A stretch of DNA of 27,280 nucleotides from a virus. Where the stretch lies: positions 1 through 27,280 of the IMG/VR virus record IMGVR_UViG_3300025869_000076; one strand, written 5' to 3'. The notes beneath the pieces are model-generated. The model worked only from the letters and a program-made list of their open reading frames with translations, did no database searches and was not told the origin of the DNA. The translations under genes and the position numbers were made by a program. Every line of letters begins with the position of its first letter. Positions within the stretch are counted from its first letter, which is position 1. This document shows, one piece after another, positions 1 through 6,831 of the stretch.

Positions 1-1923
1 GGACTTCAAAACTATTTAAACAATCCAGTTATTCTTTTTAATCACGACTACAACCAGCCGATTGGCCGAGCAATTTCGCTTGGTACTAACGACAATGGTC
101 TGCAGCTAAAAGCAAAAATTGCTAAATCTGCTGGACATGTAGGAGAGTTAATTAAAGAAGGCGTCCTTGGAGCTTTTTCAGTCGGGTTTCGAGTCAAGGA
201 TGCGGAGTATATGACCGAAACCGATGGATATAAGATTAAGGACGCAGAGTTATTGGAGGTTTCCGTAGTTACGGTTCCTGCTAACCAAGCTGCTACCTTT
301 TCTCTTGCTAAGTCTTTTAACTCTGATTCAGAATATGAAGACTTCAAGAAATCTTTCAAAACAGTAGATTCCTTAACAGAATCTAATAACCTTCAGGAAA
401 CTGAAAAACATCTAGATTCCGTTAACGAATCAATGCCTACCGACTCTGATAAAGTCGAAGCACAGGAGAAAACTATGAGTGATATCGATATTGATGCGAT
501 TGTGGCTGCTGCTGTCGAAAAGACCGCAACTGCAATGGCAATGAAAGAAGCTGAACGCAAGTCAGAAGAGAAAACGCGATTGGAAGCAGAACAAAAAGCT
601 GCTGCCGAAGCCGAAGCTCAGAAGTCTGCACAAGAAGCTCAAATTGCAACCGCTGTATCTAGTGGTGCAGAACGTTTAATGGCTGACGTATCAGCTAAAA
701 TGGCTGAAAAAGATGCCAACCACGCCGAAATCATTGGTTCATTGCAAAATGAATTGAAAGAGAAAGCTGCTGAAATCGAAAAGATTCAACAGTCAAAGCG
801 TGTATTCGCTGATCGTAATGAGAAATCATCCGTATCAGAAGAAGACATGGTAAACGCACATATTCTTGGTGTAGTTACTAGTAAAGGGATGGAAGGAACT
901 CGTTTCGGCCGTTCTATTTTGGAAAAAGTGAACACTAATGCTGGTGTTACTGTTCCTACCAGTGCTACAGCTGACTTTGAGTCAACTGTATCAACTGCAA
1001 TTGAGCGTGACATTGAGCTCGAGCTTGTTCTCGATCCTTTGTTCCGTAAGATTCAAATGAATTCTGCTTCTATGGTAATTCCTACCATGCCTGACGCAGG
1101 GTATGCAGAGTGGTCCGCTAACGATGCTACTGGTGGCGCTACAGGTTCATTTCCAAATGGTAATTTAGAAGGTCGTGATGATGCTGCAGGTTCGCCTTAC
1201 CCCGGTCTGGGGATGGGCAGTACTGTTATTACAGCAGCCCGCTTAATTTCTCGTTCTTACCTTGCTAATGAAACTGAAGAAGATGCGATTATGCCTATTC
1301 TTCCTTTAATTCGTGAAGCGATGGTACGATCACATGCACGAGCAATTGAACATTCACTGCTTTACGCAGGTCATACTGATGCTGTTAATACTGGAGGCCA
1401 GACAGGTCTAGTTCAGCAAGCAGTGCTGGCAGAAGCTGCAGTAACGGGTTCTGGTGTTCTTGACACAGACGACGTTTCTCCTTTTGATTACACAGCTACG
1501 GCTGCTCAAATGTTGAATATGCGTCAAGCTATGGGTAAATACGGTCGTCGTCCTGAAGACGTAAGATATATTATTTCTTTAGACGCTTACTATGATTTGC
1601 TTGATGACATGGATTTCCAAAAAGCAAATGAGTTGGGAGAAGTCGGTACTCGTACTACAGGTCAAATTGGATCGGTATATGGGTCTCCTGTAATTGTATG
1701 CGATGAATTCCAAGGCGGAAAAGCCGCAGGTAAGTTCTGGGGTCTTGCTGTCAATACTCGTAACTTCGTAGTACCTGTACTACGCGGTGTTACTGTTGAG
1801 TCTGACTATGAAGTCGCTAACCAGCATCGTGTCCTTGTCGCTACGCAACGTCGTGGTTTTGATAATCTCTTCAAAACTGGCGCCTATGCTTCAGCGGGTC
1901 AAGTTGTTGCACATAAGTGGTAA
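1..1923 (+). CDS. HK97-type prohead protease fused to scaffold and major capsid protein (5' partial)
   Basis: The reading frame is open from the first base, so the true start lies upstream. Codons 1-105 are the C-terminal part of an HK97-family (peptidase U35) prohead protease: FNHD carries the likely catalytic His (codon 15), GAFSVGF the likely Ser (codon 60), and ELLEVSVVTVPAN is the closing family motif with the likely acidic residue. A polar linker follows, then about 100 residues rich in Ala, Glu, Lys and Gln that look like a coiled-coil scaffold (delta) domain (codons about 160-265). An HK97-fold capsid domain fills the rest to the stop at 1921-1923. The protease normally cleaves the delta domain during capsid maturation. 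Protease-capsid fusions are known in some phages. Arg codons are mostly CGT, unlike most other genes here, which fits high expression. The domain order is clear; the exact cleavage site cannot be read. Confidence 0.93.
   Translation, partial: GLQNYLNNPVILFNHDYNQPIGRAISLGTNDNGLQLKAKIAKSAGHVGELIKEGVLGAFSVGFRVKDAEYMTETDGYKIKDAELLEVSVVTVPANQAATFSLAKSFNSDSEYEDFKKSFKTVDSLTESNNLQETEKHLDSVNESMPTDSDKVEAQEKTMSDIDIDAIVAAAVEKTATAMAMKEAERKSEEKTRLEAEQKAAAEAEAQKSAQEAQIATAVSSGAERLMADVSAKMAEKDANHAEIIGSLQNELKEKAAEIEKIQQSKRVFADRNEKSSVSEEDMVNAHILGVVTSKGMEGTRFGRSILEKVNTNAGVTVPTSATADFESTVSTAIERDIELELVLDPLFRKIQMNSASMVIPTMPDAGYAEWSANDATGGATGSFPNGNLEGRDDAAGSPYPGLGMGSTVITAARLISRSYLANETEEDAIMPILPLIREAMVRSHARAIEHSLLYAGHTDAVNTGGQTGLVQQAVLAEAAVTGSGVLDTDDVSPFDYTATAAQMLNMRQAMGKYGRRPEDVRYIISLDAYYDLLDDMDFQKANELGEVGTRTTGQIGSVYGSPVIVCDEFQGGKAAGKFWGLAVNTRNFVVPVLRGVTVESDYEVANQHRVLVATQRRGFDNLFKTGAYASAGQVVAHKW
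464..477 (+). promoter_or_regulatory. Internal Shine-Dalgarno and start inside the fusion gene
   Basis: AGGAG at 464-468 with a 6-nt spacer to ATG 475. It is as strong as the ribosome sites in front of the tail terminator (4062-4066) and tail tube (4550-4554) genes, although it lies in the middle of an open frame. Confidence 0.65.
475..1923 (+). CDS. Nested in-frame start for scaffold plus major capsid protein
   Basis: Inside the protease-capsid fusion an ATG at 475-477 lies in the same frame, 6 nt after a perfect AGGAG (464-468). The product would be 482 residues beginning MSDIDIDAIVAAA, that is the scaffold (delta) domain plus capsid protein without the protease. The start falls exactly at the boundary between the polar linker and the helical scaffold domain. 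Neither the Met at codon 71 (nt 211) nor the Met at nt 433 has a comparable ribosome site. Phage lambda C/Nu3 is the classic case of a protease gene with a nested in-frame second start. I infer that most capsid subunits come from this start and the full fusion supplies a minority of protease-bearing subunits. Confidence 0.65.
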   Translation: MSDIDIDAIVAAAVEKTATAMAMKEAERKSEEKTRLEAEQKAAAEAEAQKSAQEAQIATAVSSGAERLMADVSAKMAEKDANHAEIIGSLQNELKEKAAEIEKIQQSKRVFADRNEKSSVSEEDMVNAHILGVVTSKGMEGTRFGRSILEKVNTNAGVTVPTSATADFESTVSTAIERDIELELVLDPLFRKIQMNSASMVIPTMPDAGYAEWSANDATGGATGSFPNGNLEGRDDAAGSPYPGLGMGSTVITAARLISRSYLANETEEDAIMPILPLIREAMVRSHARAIEHSLLYAGHTDAVNTGGQTGLVQQAVLAEAAVTGSGVLDTDDVSPFDYTATAAQMLNMRQAMGKYGRRPEDVRYIISLDAYYDLLDDMDFQKANELGEVGTRTTGQIGSVYGSPVIVCDEFQGGKAAGKFWGLAVNTRNFVVPVLRGVTVESDYEVANQHRVLVATQRRGFDNLFKTGAYASAGQVVAHKW

Positions 1924-1938
1924 GATGTTACTTAGGAT

Positions 1939-1958
1939 GGGAAGCCTTCGGGCTTCCC
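1939..1958 (+). terminator. Hairpin with TTCG tetraloop after the capsid gene
   Basis: GGGAAGCC (1939-1946), loop TTCG (1947-1950), GGCTTCCC (1951-1958): a perfect 8-bp stem closed by C(UUCG)G, an exceptionally stable tetraloop. The T tract after it is poor (only TTTT at 1964-1967), so it may be a partial terminator or a 3' end that protects the capsid mRNA while letting some transcription through. A second small stem, CCCAA (1956-1960) with TTGGG (1966-1970), competes with its 3' arm. Confidence 0.6.
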
Positions 1959-1977
1959 AAGCCTTTTGGGAAAACAA

Positions 1978-2589
1978 ATGGCTGATTTAATTACATTAGA
2001 CGATTATAAACTACTGGAAGGGATAAACTCTACACAGTTTGACGAAAAGTTCGAGACGCTAATTACGAGTGTAAGTAAGCTTGTCCGAACCTATTGCAAC
2101 AGTGAGTTCGACACCTATGCTAGTAGCCCCGGATATACTGAATTTTTTGATATTCAGTGGGATACGTATACTGTTCAATTAAAGTACAGCCCAGTGATTA
2201 GTATTACAAATGTTTATGAAAGAGTAGGACAATCTACTGCATACACGGAATTATTTACTAGCGGTGGGGGAACTCCACCAGAATATTCGTGGTATTTAGA
2301 TCAAGTTTCTGACTCTATTTTTAGAACGCAAGAAAGCGGTGCATATAAAAACTGGCCTCGTGGTGTAGGGTCGGTCAAAGTAACCTATTTAGCGGGGTAT
2401 ACAACTCTACCCACAGATTTACAACTGGCAGTAGCTGATATTATCACTTACTACCATTTAAACGAACACAAAGACAGACAGAGCATTGGCTCAGCAACTC
2501 GTGAAGGTTCCGGTTCATCCTCTATACGATACGACCCAGGATTCCCAGACCATATTCGCAGAGTTTTAGACATGTATAGGATACAATGA
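1978..2589 (+). CDS. Head-tail connector protein (HK97 gp6-like)
   Basis: A 203-residue protein beginning MADLITLDDYKLLEG. The helical N-terminus, the TLITSVSKLVRTYCN segment, the central beta-rich part with a YSPVISI-like strand, and the late helix PTDLQLAVADIITYY are typical of the HK97 gp6/phage connector family, which forms a ring under the portal. Position right after the capsid gene agrees. The frame could begin at TTG 1966, but ATG 1978 gives the usual family N-terminus, so I choose it; its ribosome site (GGGA, 1968-1971) is weak, and translation may depend on the capsid hairpin region. It ends in an ATGA overlap with the next gene. Confidence 0.78.
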   Translation: MADLITLDDYKLLEGINSTQFDEKFETLITSVSKLVRTYCNSEFDTYASSPGYTEFFDIQWDTYTVQLKYSPVISITNVYERVGQSTAYTELFTSGGGTPPEYSWYLDQVSDSIFRTQESGAYKNWPRGVGSVKVTYLAGYTTLPTDLQLAVADIITYYHLNEHKDRQSIGSATREGSGSSSIRYDPGFPDHIRRVLDMYRIQ

Positions 2590-4073
2590 GCAAGGCTATT
2601 GTAGATGGTATTATTCGAAGTTCTCTAAATAGAAATGTAAAACGCTTCGACTTAATAGCTAGAAGATACTCCGCCGCAAACGCGCCTCACGTACATAAAA
2701 TATTGTACGAAGATATAGAAAAAACTATAGTCAATAACTTTGCTATTTCTATGAGTAAATCAGAGGCTTCGGAAGAAAATCTACTAGAAAATCCTAGAGT
2801 GATGAGTTTTTTAAAGAAGGTTGCTAAGTATACTTATAATAGATACTTAACTAAATACAAGAAGAGTAAGGGTGATATAGTTAAAAAGTACCCTACTTAT
2901 ATTTATATATATCAACCCAGATTACGGGAGAAGCAACTAAAGACTCCTATATTTGAGCTAGCTCTACCTAAAATACGAACTGGATTCAAAAAGCTTCTTA
3001 AAGGAAAAAAGACAAAGTTCAATGACTCCTTTACAAGAGCAACCCAGTTTTTACACTTAGGTAAAGAGACCGTTGGTACCGAAACTCTAAGAATTCTAGG
3101 GAATACTGTAAGTGGGGAAGCTGTAAGAGAGAACGACCAAAAAGGGCCTAAATCTTTGAGAGGTTCAGGAGCTTCAGATAGTGTAATAGAAAAAAATATT
3201 GATAGGTCTTTAAAAAATGCTAATCTGCTTATGGATGTATCCACTGCTGAAGCAAGAGAAGCTGGTACAAATGTAATTATAAATATGTTGCGAAATCTGG
3301 AAGTTACTTGGAAGAGTAAAGAAAAGCAACTCGCAGCAGACTATAGAAAAGATATTGTAGTATACGGCACTATAGGTAGTTCTGCAGATAATATACCAGG
3401 TTCTGAAAGCTATGATTGGAAGAATCTTCGAGAAGAAGTAGAACGAGAGATAGCAGAAATTTTATTTGAAAATGCTGAAGACTTTGCAAGTAAGGCTGCA
3501 AGTATGCCTCCTGCAGAGAAAGTAGCTCGATTAACAACAAATCAAATAATAGACGCGGTCGTAGGAGCACAAAATAAGAATTTTAGAGTTAAAGCAACTA
3601 GAGAAAAAGTACAGAAAAGAAAGTCTGATAAATCTAAAGTTGGACAACCTAATACTAAAAAACGAACTAAAAGCAGTGGTAGTACTTTAGCTATAGCGGC
3701 TTCGGCAATGTCGAATAAAGGCGCAGCAACTAAAAAGAATAGTGCTCCTCGCTCTAACTTATTAAGACTTCAGGCTATACTCAATGCTAAACTACCTGCA
3801 GAAGTTCGTAAAAACATGGGAGCACCCGCATTAGAGAATAGAAGCGGGGCTTTTGCAAGTAGCGTTAGAATTACAGACATAAGTACTACTGCTAAAGGGT
3901 TTCCGAGTGTAGGATATACTTATGATAAGAGCCCTTATCAAATTTTTGAGATGGGTAAAGGAAAAACGCCCTGGGCAAGTGCTCAAAGAGACCCAAGAAA
4001 ACTTATTGATAGATCTATAAGAGAAATCGCATCGGAACAATTAGTAGGAAGATTTTTTACTAGGAGAATGTAA
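2586..4073 (+). CDS. Putative neck / tail-completion structural protein
   Basis: A 495-residue basic protein, translationally coupled to the connector gene (ATGA overlap). I do not recognise the N-terminal 370 residues, which are helical and Lys/Arg-rich with a low-complexity basic stretch around residues 335-360. The last 110 residues have the pattern of HK97 gp10-like tail-completion proteins: a helix LLRLQAILNAKLP, then SGAFASSVRI, then a beta hairpin and SPYQIFEMGKGK. Its place between connector and tail terminator is where the gp10-type neck gene lies. It is far longer than typical gp10 (about 110-150 residues), so it may be a neck protein with a large extra N-terminal domain. Arg codons are mainly AGA. 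Confidence 0.55.
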   Translation: MSKAIVDGIIRSSLNRNVKRFDLIARRYSAANAPHVHKILYEDIEKTIVNNFAISMSKSEASEENLLENPRVMSFLKKVAKYTYNRYLTKYKKSKGDIVKKYPTYIYIYQPRLREKQLKTPIFELALPKIRTGFKKLLKGKKTKFNDSFTRATQFLHLGKETVGTETLRILGNTVSGEAVRENDQKGPKSLRGSGASDSVIEKNIDRSLKNANLLMDVSTAEAREAGTNVIINMLRNLEVTWKSKEKQLAADYRKDIVVYGTIGSSADNIPGSESYDWKNLREEVEREIAEILFENAEDFASKAASMPPAEKVARLTTNQIIDAVVGAQNKNFRVKATREKVQKRKSDKSKVGQPNTKKRTKSSGSTLAIAASAMSNKGAATKKNSAPRSNLLRLQAILNAKLPAEVRKNMGAPALENRSGAFASSVRITDISTTAKGFPSVGYTYDKSPYQIFEMGKGKTPWASAQRDPRKLIDRSIREIASEQLVGRFFTRRM

Positions 4074-4525
4074 TGGCAACCAGAGACTATACGTCACGAA
4101 GAATGGCAATTGTTCAGGCTCTCGTAGTAAAATTAAAATTAATTAATGGAAACTTTCCATACAGAACAAACTTATATAATAACGTAGAACCAAAACTATT
4201 GTTCTGGGACGAAGTACAAGATTTTCCTGCAGTACATTGTAGTGCAGGAGCAGAAACTAGACAGTATCAGGGTGGTGGCTATAAAGATAGATTTATGACT
4301 CTGACATTGAGAGTGTATGTTCAACAAGAAGATGCCGTATTAGGCTTAGAAAAACTTTTTGAAGACATAGAAACAGTAATAGAAGATAATTCAGCATTAT
4401 CCTATACAGATCAAGACGGAACAGCGCAATCAGTACATCAGCTTACAATAGTAAGTTTAGATACTGATGAAGGCGCACTAGAACCTTTAGGCGTCGGCGA
4501 AATCGTTTGCGAAGTTCGATACTAA
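4073..4525 (+). CDS. Tail terminator protein (lambda gpU-like)
   Basis: A 150-residue protein starting at ATG 4073, overlapping the previous stop (TAATG), with AGGAG at 4062-4066. It has the alpha/beta pattern of tail terminators: an N-terminal helix (RMAIVQALVVKLKLI), a central strand pair with MTLTLRVYVQQED, a helix LGLEKLFEDIETVIEDN, and a last strand ending GEIVCEVRY. Tail terminators form a hexameric ring that caps the tail tube at the length set by the tape measure and joins it to the head. The position directly before the tail tube gene supports this. Confidence 0.78.
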   Translation: MATRDYTSRRMAIVQALVVKLKLINGNFPYRTNLYNNVEPKLLFWDEVQDFPAVHCSAGAETRQYQGGGYKDRFMTLTLRVYVQQEDAVLGLEKLFEDIETVIEDNSALSYTDQDGTAQSVHQLTIVSLDTDEGALEPLGVGEIVCEVRY

Positions 4526-4533
4526 GGTTAGGA

Positions 4534-4547
4534 AGAGAGTAATCTCT
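4534..4547 (+). promoter_or_regulatory. Small hairpin before the tail tube ribosome site
   Basis: AGAGA (4534-4538), loop GTAA, TCTCT (4543-4547), ending 2 nt before the GGAGA ribosome site of the tail tube gene. Only 5 bp, so any role (keeping the site open, or mRNA end protection) is a guess. Confidence 0.25.
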
Positions 4548-4561
4548 TTGGAGAAATAAAA

Positions 4562-5899
4562 ATGGCATTACAATTTACAAGAGACGTACAAGTCGCAATC
4601 AAACTTAACGATGATATTTGGGAAGTACCTGTACTTGATGGTTTTTCTTTTTCGCAAGCAATTAACGCTTCCGAAATTACAGTAAGTGAAGCGGGAGCAA
4701 CCTCAAGACGTGGACGTTTGCTTTTTAATGATTCTTTAGCACCCGTAGAATGGAGTTTTAGTACTTATGCTCGTCCTACTTTAGACACAGAACCAAGCCC
4801 AGATCAAGCGCGTTGTATAGAAGAAGCTTTATGGGCTATGTATACCGGAGCTACTTCGTTTACTGCGAACACGGGCGAATTTGCTGGTTCTATTAGTGAT
4901 GTTAATGCAGTAACTGCGACTACTAATACCTTTGACCTTACGAATAGTGACATTCCTTCTATGGGAGAAGGGTATGAAATTTACTTTATGTTCAAACCTA
5001 CTGGCGGAACTAACCAAGTATACAAAATTACAAAGGCTGCTGTAAATTCAGTTACAATTGATTTTGACATTGATGGAATTGCTACTATTCAGTGGTCTGG
5101 GTTTGGTTCTGAGCTTTCTGATGAAGGGACTACACTTGCAGTTCCAAGTATTACTACAGGAATTGACTCGACGTCCAACTTTATTCGTAATCGTATTTCT
5201 ACCGTTGACCTGGTTCGAACCGATAAATTAATTGGTTCTCCAGATACTGATATTGTAACAGGCGTAACAGTAGATGGTGTAAATGCTTCAGGTCAAGCTG
5301 TATTAAATGTTCTCGGAGATATTAGTGAATTAAAGGTTGGAGACACAATTTTTGTTGCAGGAGTCGTTACATCTAGCCAGACGGTAGATAGCATATTAGG
5401 ACAAGCTATTACTCTTTCCGGCAATCTTGAAAGTTCGACCTCTGGAGCTGAGGCGGTAGTAGTTACTAGTGCCGTTTCTGACAGATACGTAATTGTCCTC
5501 ACTGGAGGTTCTATTAACTTCGAGAATAATATTTCTTATCTTACTCCTGAAGAATTAGGTCAAGTAAATAAGCCTTTAGGTAATATTACTGGAACTCGTT
5601 CAATTTCTGGAAATCTGACTTGTTACTTAGATAACGATACTGCTAACAGTAAATCAGGAGAGTTGTTCGCAGACTTAGTGTCTGATAGTGACACAGTACG
5701 AAATGTTTTTGCCCTGGATATCAATATTGGTGGTGTTTCTGCACCAGCCCTAAAATTCTCTTTACCTACAGCTCACTTAGAGATTCCTGTTGTTAACGTA
5801 GAAGATTTGCTTACTCTTGATATTGCGTTTCATGGGCAAGCATCAGGTGGAAACATTGACGCTCAAAATGAAGCAACTATCGTCTATACAGCGGCGTAA
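4562..5899 (+). CDS. Major tail tube protein with inserted beta domains
   Basis: A 445-residue protein that should polymerise into the tail tube. The N-terminus (MALQFTRDVQVAIKL, then DGFSFSQAINASEITVSEAG) and C-terminus (GTRSISGNLTCYL, then PTAHLEIPVVNVEDLL and LDIAFHGQA) match long phage tail tube proteins. It is much longer than lambda gpV (246 aa): residues about 108-200 and 215-310 look like two inserted beta domains, probably on the tube surface. The ribosome site GGAGA (4550-4554) is 7 nt before the ATG. Arg codons are mostly CGT, like the capsid protein, in keeping with a very abundant protein. A strong hairpin follows the gene. Confidence 0.85.
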   Translation: MALQFTRDVQVAIKLNDDIWEVPVLDGFSFSQAINASEITVSEAGATSRRGRLLFNDSLAPVEWSFSTYARPTLDTEPSPDQARCIEEALWAMYTGATSFTANTGEFAGSISDVNAVTATTNTFDLTNSDIPSMGEGYEIYFMFKPTGGTNQVYKITKAAVNSVTIDFDIDGIATIQWSGFGSELSDEGTTLAVPSITTGIDSTSNFIRNRISTVDLVRTDKLIGSPDTDIVTGVTVDGVNASGQAVLNVLGDISELKVGDTIFVAGVVTSSQTVDSILGQAITLSGNLESSTSGAEAVVVTSAVSDRYVIVLTGGSINFENNISYLTPEELGQVNKPLGNITGTRSISGNLTCYLDNDTANSKSGELFADLVSDSDTVRNVFALDINIGGVSAPALKFSLPTAHLEIPVVNVEDLLTLDIAFHGQASGGNIDAQNEATIVYTAA

Positions 5900-5915
5900 T
5901 AGAAAAAAATAAATC

Positions 5916-5944
5916 TTGACTTTTCGAAGTCGCTTTAGTATAAT
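5916..5944 (+). promoter_or_regulatory. Sigma70-type promoter P1 (tail chaperone / tape measure operon)
   Basis: -35 TTGACT (5916-5921), 17-nt spacer, -10 TATAAT (5939-5944), preceded by an A-rich AAAAAAATAAATC. Start of transcription is expected near 5951. Two near copies lie at 20481 and 24505. It sits between the tail tube and chaperone genes and should add transcription of the tape measure and tip genes. Confidence 0.85.
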
Positions 5945-5956
5945 TATTAAATCTAC

Positions 5957-5981
5957 GGGGGAGTTCTACTCCCCCTTCTTT
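5957..5981 (+). terminator. GC hairpin after the tail tube gene, lying in the P1 leader
   Basis: GGGGGAG (5957-5963), loop TTCTA, CTCCCCC (5969-5975), then TTCTTT. It has the shape of a Rho-independent terminator for transcripts of the tail tube gene, but it lies downstream of promoter P1, about 6 nt after the expected start, so P1 transcripts would begin with this stem. Confidence 0.7.
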
Positions 5982-6004
5982 AATTAAATTAGGATTTTTA
6001 TACT

Positions 6005-6442
6005 ATGAGCGATATTTCTTTAAAAAGTTTAATGAAGCCATCCATGACCGTTTCGATTGATTTTCCGGGCATGAATGGTTTTTCTGTTGATTTATGTTAC
6101 CTAGCACGAGAAGAGCTACTTGCACTCCGCAAGAAATGTGTCTCAAAGAAATTCAATCGTTCAACACACCAAGCAGAAGAAATTATCGATGACGATAAGT
6201 TTCTTACTGAATATGTAAAAGCTGTAATTAAAGGCTGGACAGGCTTAAAGTTATCTTATTTAGAAGAGCTTCTATTAGTAGATACTGAAGGCATGGACCC
6301 GGACCAAGAATTACCGTACTCCCTAGAAGAGGCAGAGATTCTTATGAAGAACTCCGGCTCTTTTGACACTTGGGTATCAGATACCTTAGGTGACCTTGAA
6401 AATTTTACGAAAAACAAGTCGAAGAGTGCCTCCGACTTGTAG
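6005..6442 (+). CDS. Tail assembly chaperone (lambda gpG-like), zero-frame product
   Basis: A 145-residue protein, MSDISLKSLMKPSMT to KSASDL, between the tail tube and tape measure genes. This position, the N-terminal beta segment (MTVSIDFPGMNGFSVDLCYL) followed by helices, and the programmed frameshift site near the 3' end are the marks of lambda G-type chaperones, which bind the tape measure protein and recruit tail tube subunits, and are absent from the finished virion. Ribosomes that do not shift stop at TAG 6440-6442; ribosomes that shift at 6400-6406 make a 275-residue G-T fusion. The start ATG at 6005 is preceded by AGGA (5991-5994). Confidence 0.85.
   Translation: MSDISLKSLMKPSMTVSIDFPGMNGFSVDLCYLAREELLALRKKCVSKKFNRSTHQAEEIIDDDKFLTEYVKAVIKGWTGLKLSYLEELLLVDTEGMDPDQELPYSLEEAEILMKNSGSFDTWVSDTLGDLENFTKNKSKSASDL
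6400..6440 (+). promoter_or_regulatory. Programmed -1 ribosomal frameshift signal
   Basis: Zero-frame codons are GAA AAT TTT ACG, giving the canonical X XXY YYZ heptamer A AAT TTT at 6400-6406. After a 7-nt spacer comes an 8-bp perfect stem, ACAAGTCG (6414-6421) with CGACTTGT (6433-6440); its loop holds a further GAG/CTC mini-stem (6424-6426 with 6430-6432). The zero-frame stop TAG begins at the last base of the stem. The heptamer sits at the first position where the -1 frame is open. Confidence 0.88.
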
Positions 6443-6831
6443 AAAAAAGTATTTCTCAAGAGGGTGAATTATCCACTGAAAAATATTTGGCTATGTGCGA
6501 GCAACTCGGAACAGAGCCAGATCCTGCCAGAATGCCTGTATCTATGGACGTTTTCCCTGAAGACGTTCAGTATGCTTTTTTAATTTTTAACTATATGCCT
6601 GATAGATGGGAAGGTATGTCCGGAAGTTACATGGGCAAAGAATGGTCTAGCATAGATTTTTTCTTGAACCTGTTTGGTATAGAAGATAAGAAGACTGTAG
6701 TATTCTTTATTTCGAGAATCGAGTATTTTAGAGTTCAGCAATTGAACGAAAAAATGGAAAAGAAGAGAAAGGCTGAAGAACGTAAAGCCAAAAGCGGTGG
6801 AAAACAGTACACCCATAATGTGCAAGGATAA
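6406..6831 (+). CDS. T part of the G-T frameshift fusion (tail chaperone gpGT)
   Basis: The -1 frame is open from 6400, just after a TGA at 6397-6399, to the TAA at 6829-6831. A -1 slip at the heptamer adds 141 residues (YEKQVEECLRLV onward, ending KSGGKQYTHNVQG) to the first 134 residues of the zero-frame protein. The T part is helical, with a very basic C-terminal coiled segment (LNEKMEKKRKAEERKAKSGG). The only independent starts, TTG 6487 and ATG 6493, lack a ribosome site, so I judge it is made only as the fusion. In lambda, the T domain recruits the tail tube protein. It overlaps the tape measure start (TAATG). Confidence 0.85.
   Translation, partial: YEKQVEECLRLVEKSISQEGELSTEKYLAMCEQLGTEPDPARMPVSMDVFPEDVQYAFLIFNYMPDRWEGMSGSYMGKEWSSIDFFLNLFGIEDKKTVVFFISRIEYFRVQQLNEKMEKKRKAEERKAKSGGKQYTHNVQG

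Noticed and set aside
211-1923. ATG 211 as the start of the capsid gene
   Set aside because: The frame is open from base 1 and the protease motifs lie before 211; no ribosome site precedes it.
6409-6415. G AAA AAC as the slip site
   Set aside because: First base does not fit the XXX rule, and it would run into the stem that begins at 6414. A AAT TTT at 6400 fits in sequence and distance.
6487-6831. Independent gene for the T part starting at TTG 6487 or ATG 6493
   Set aside because: No ribosome site in front; the frame is open back to the slip heptamer at 6400, so it is better read as the frameshift extension.
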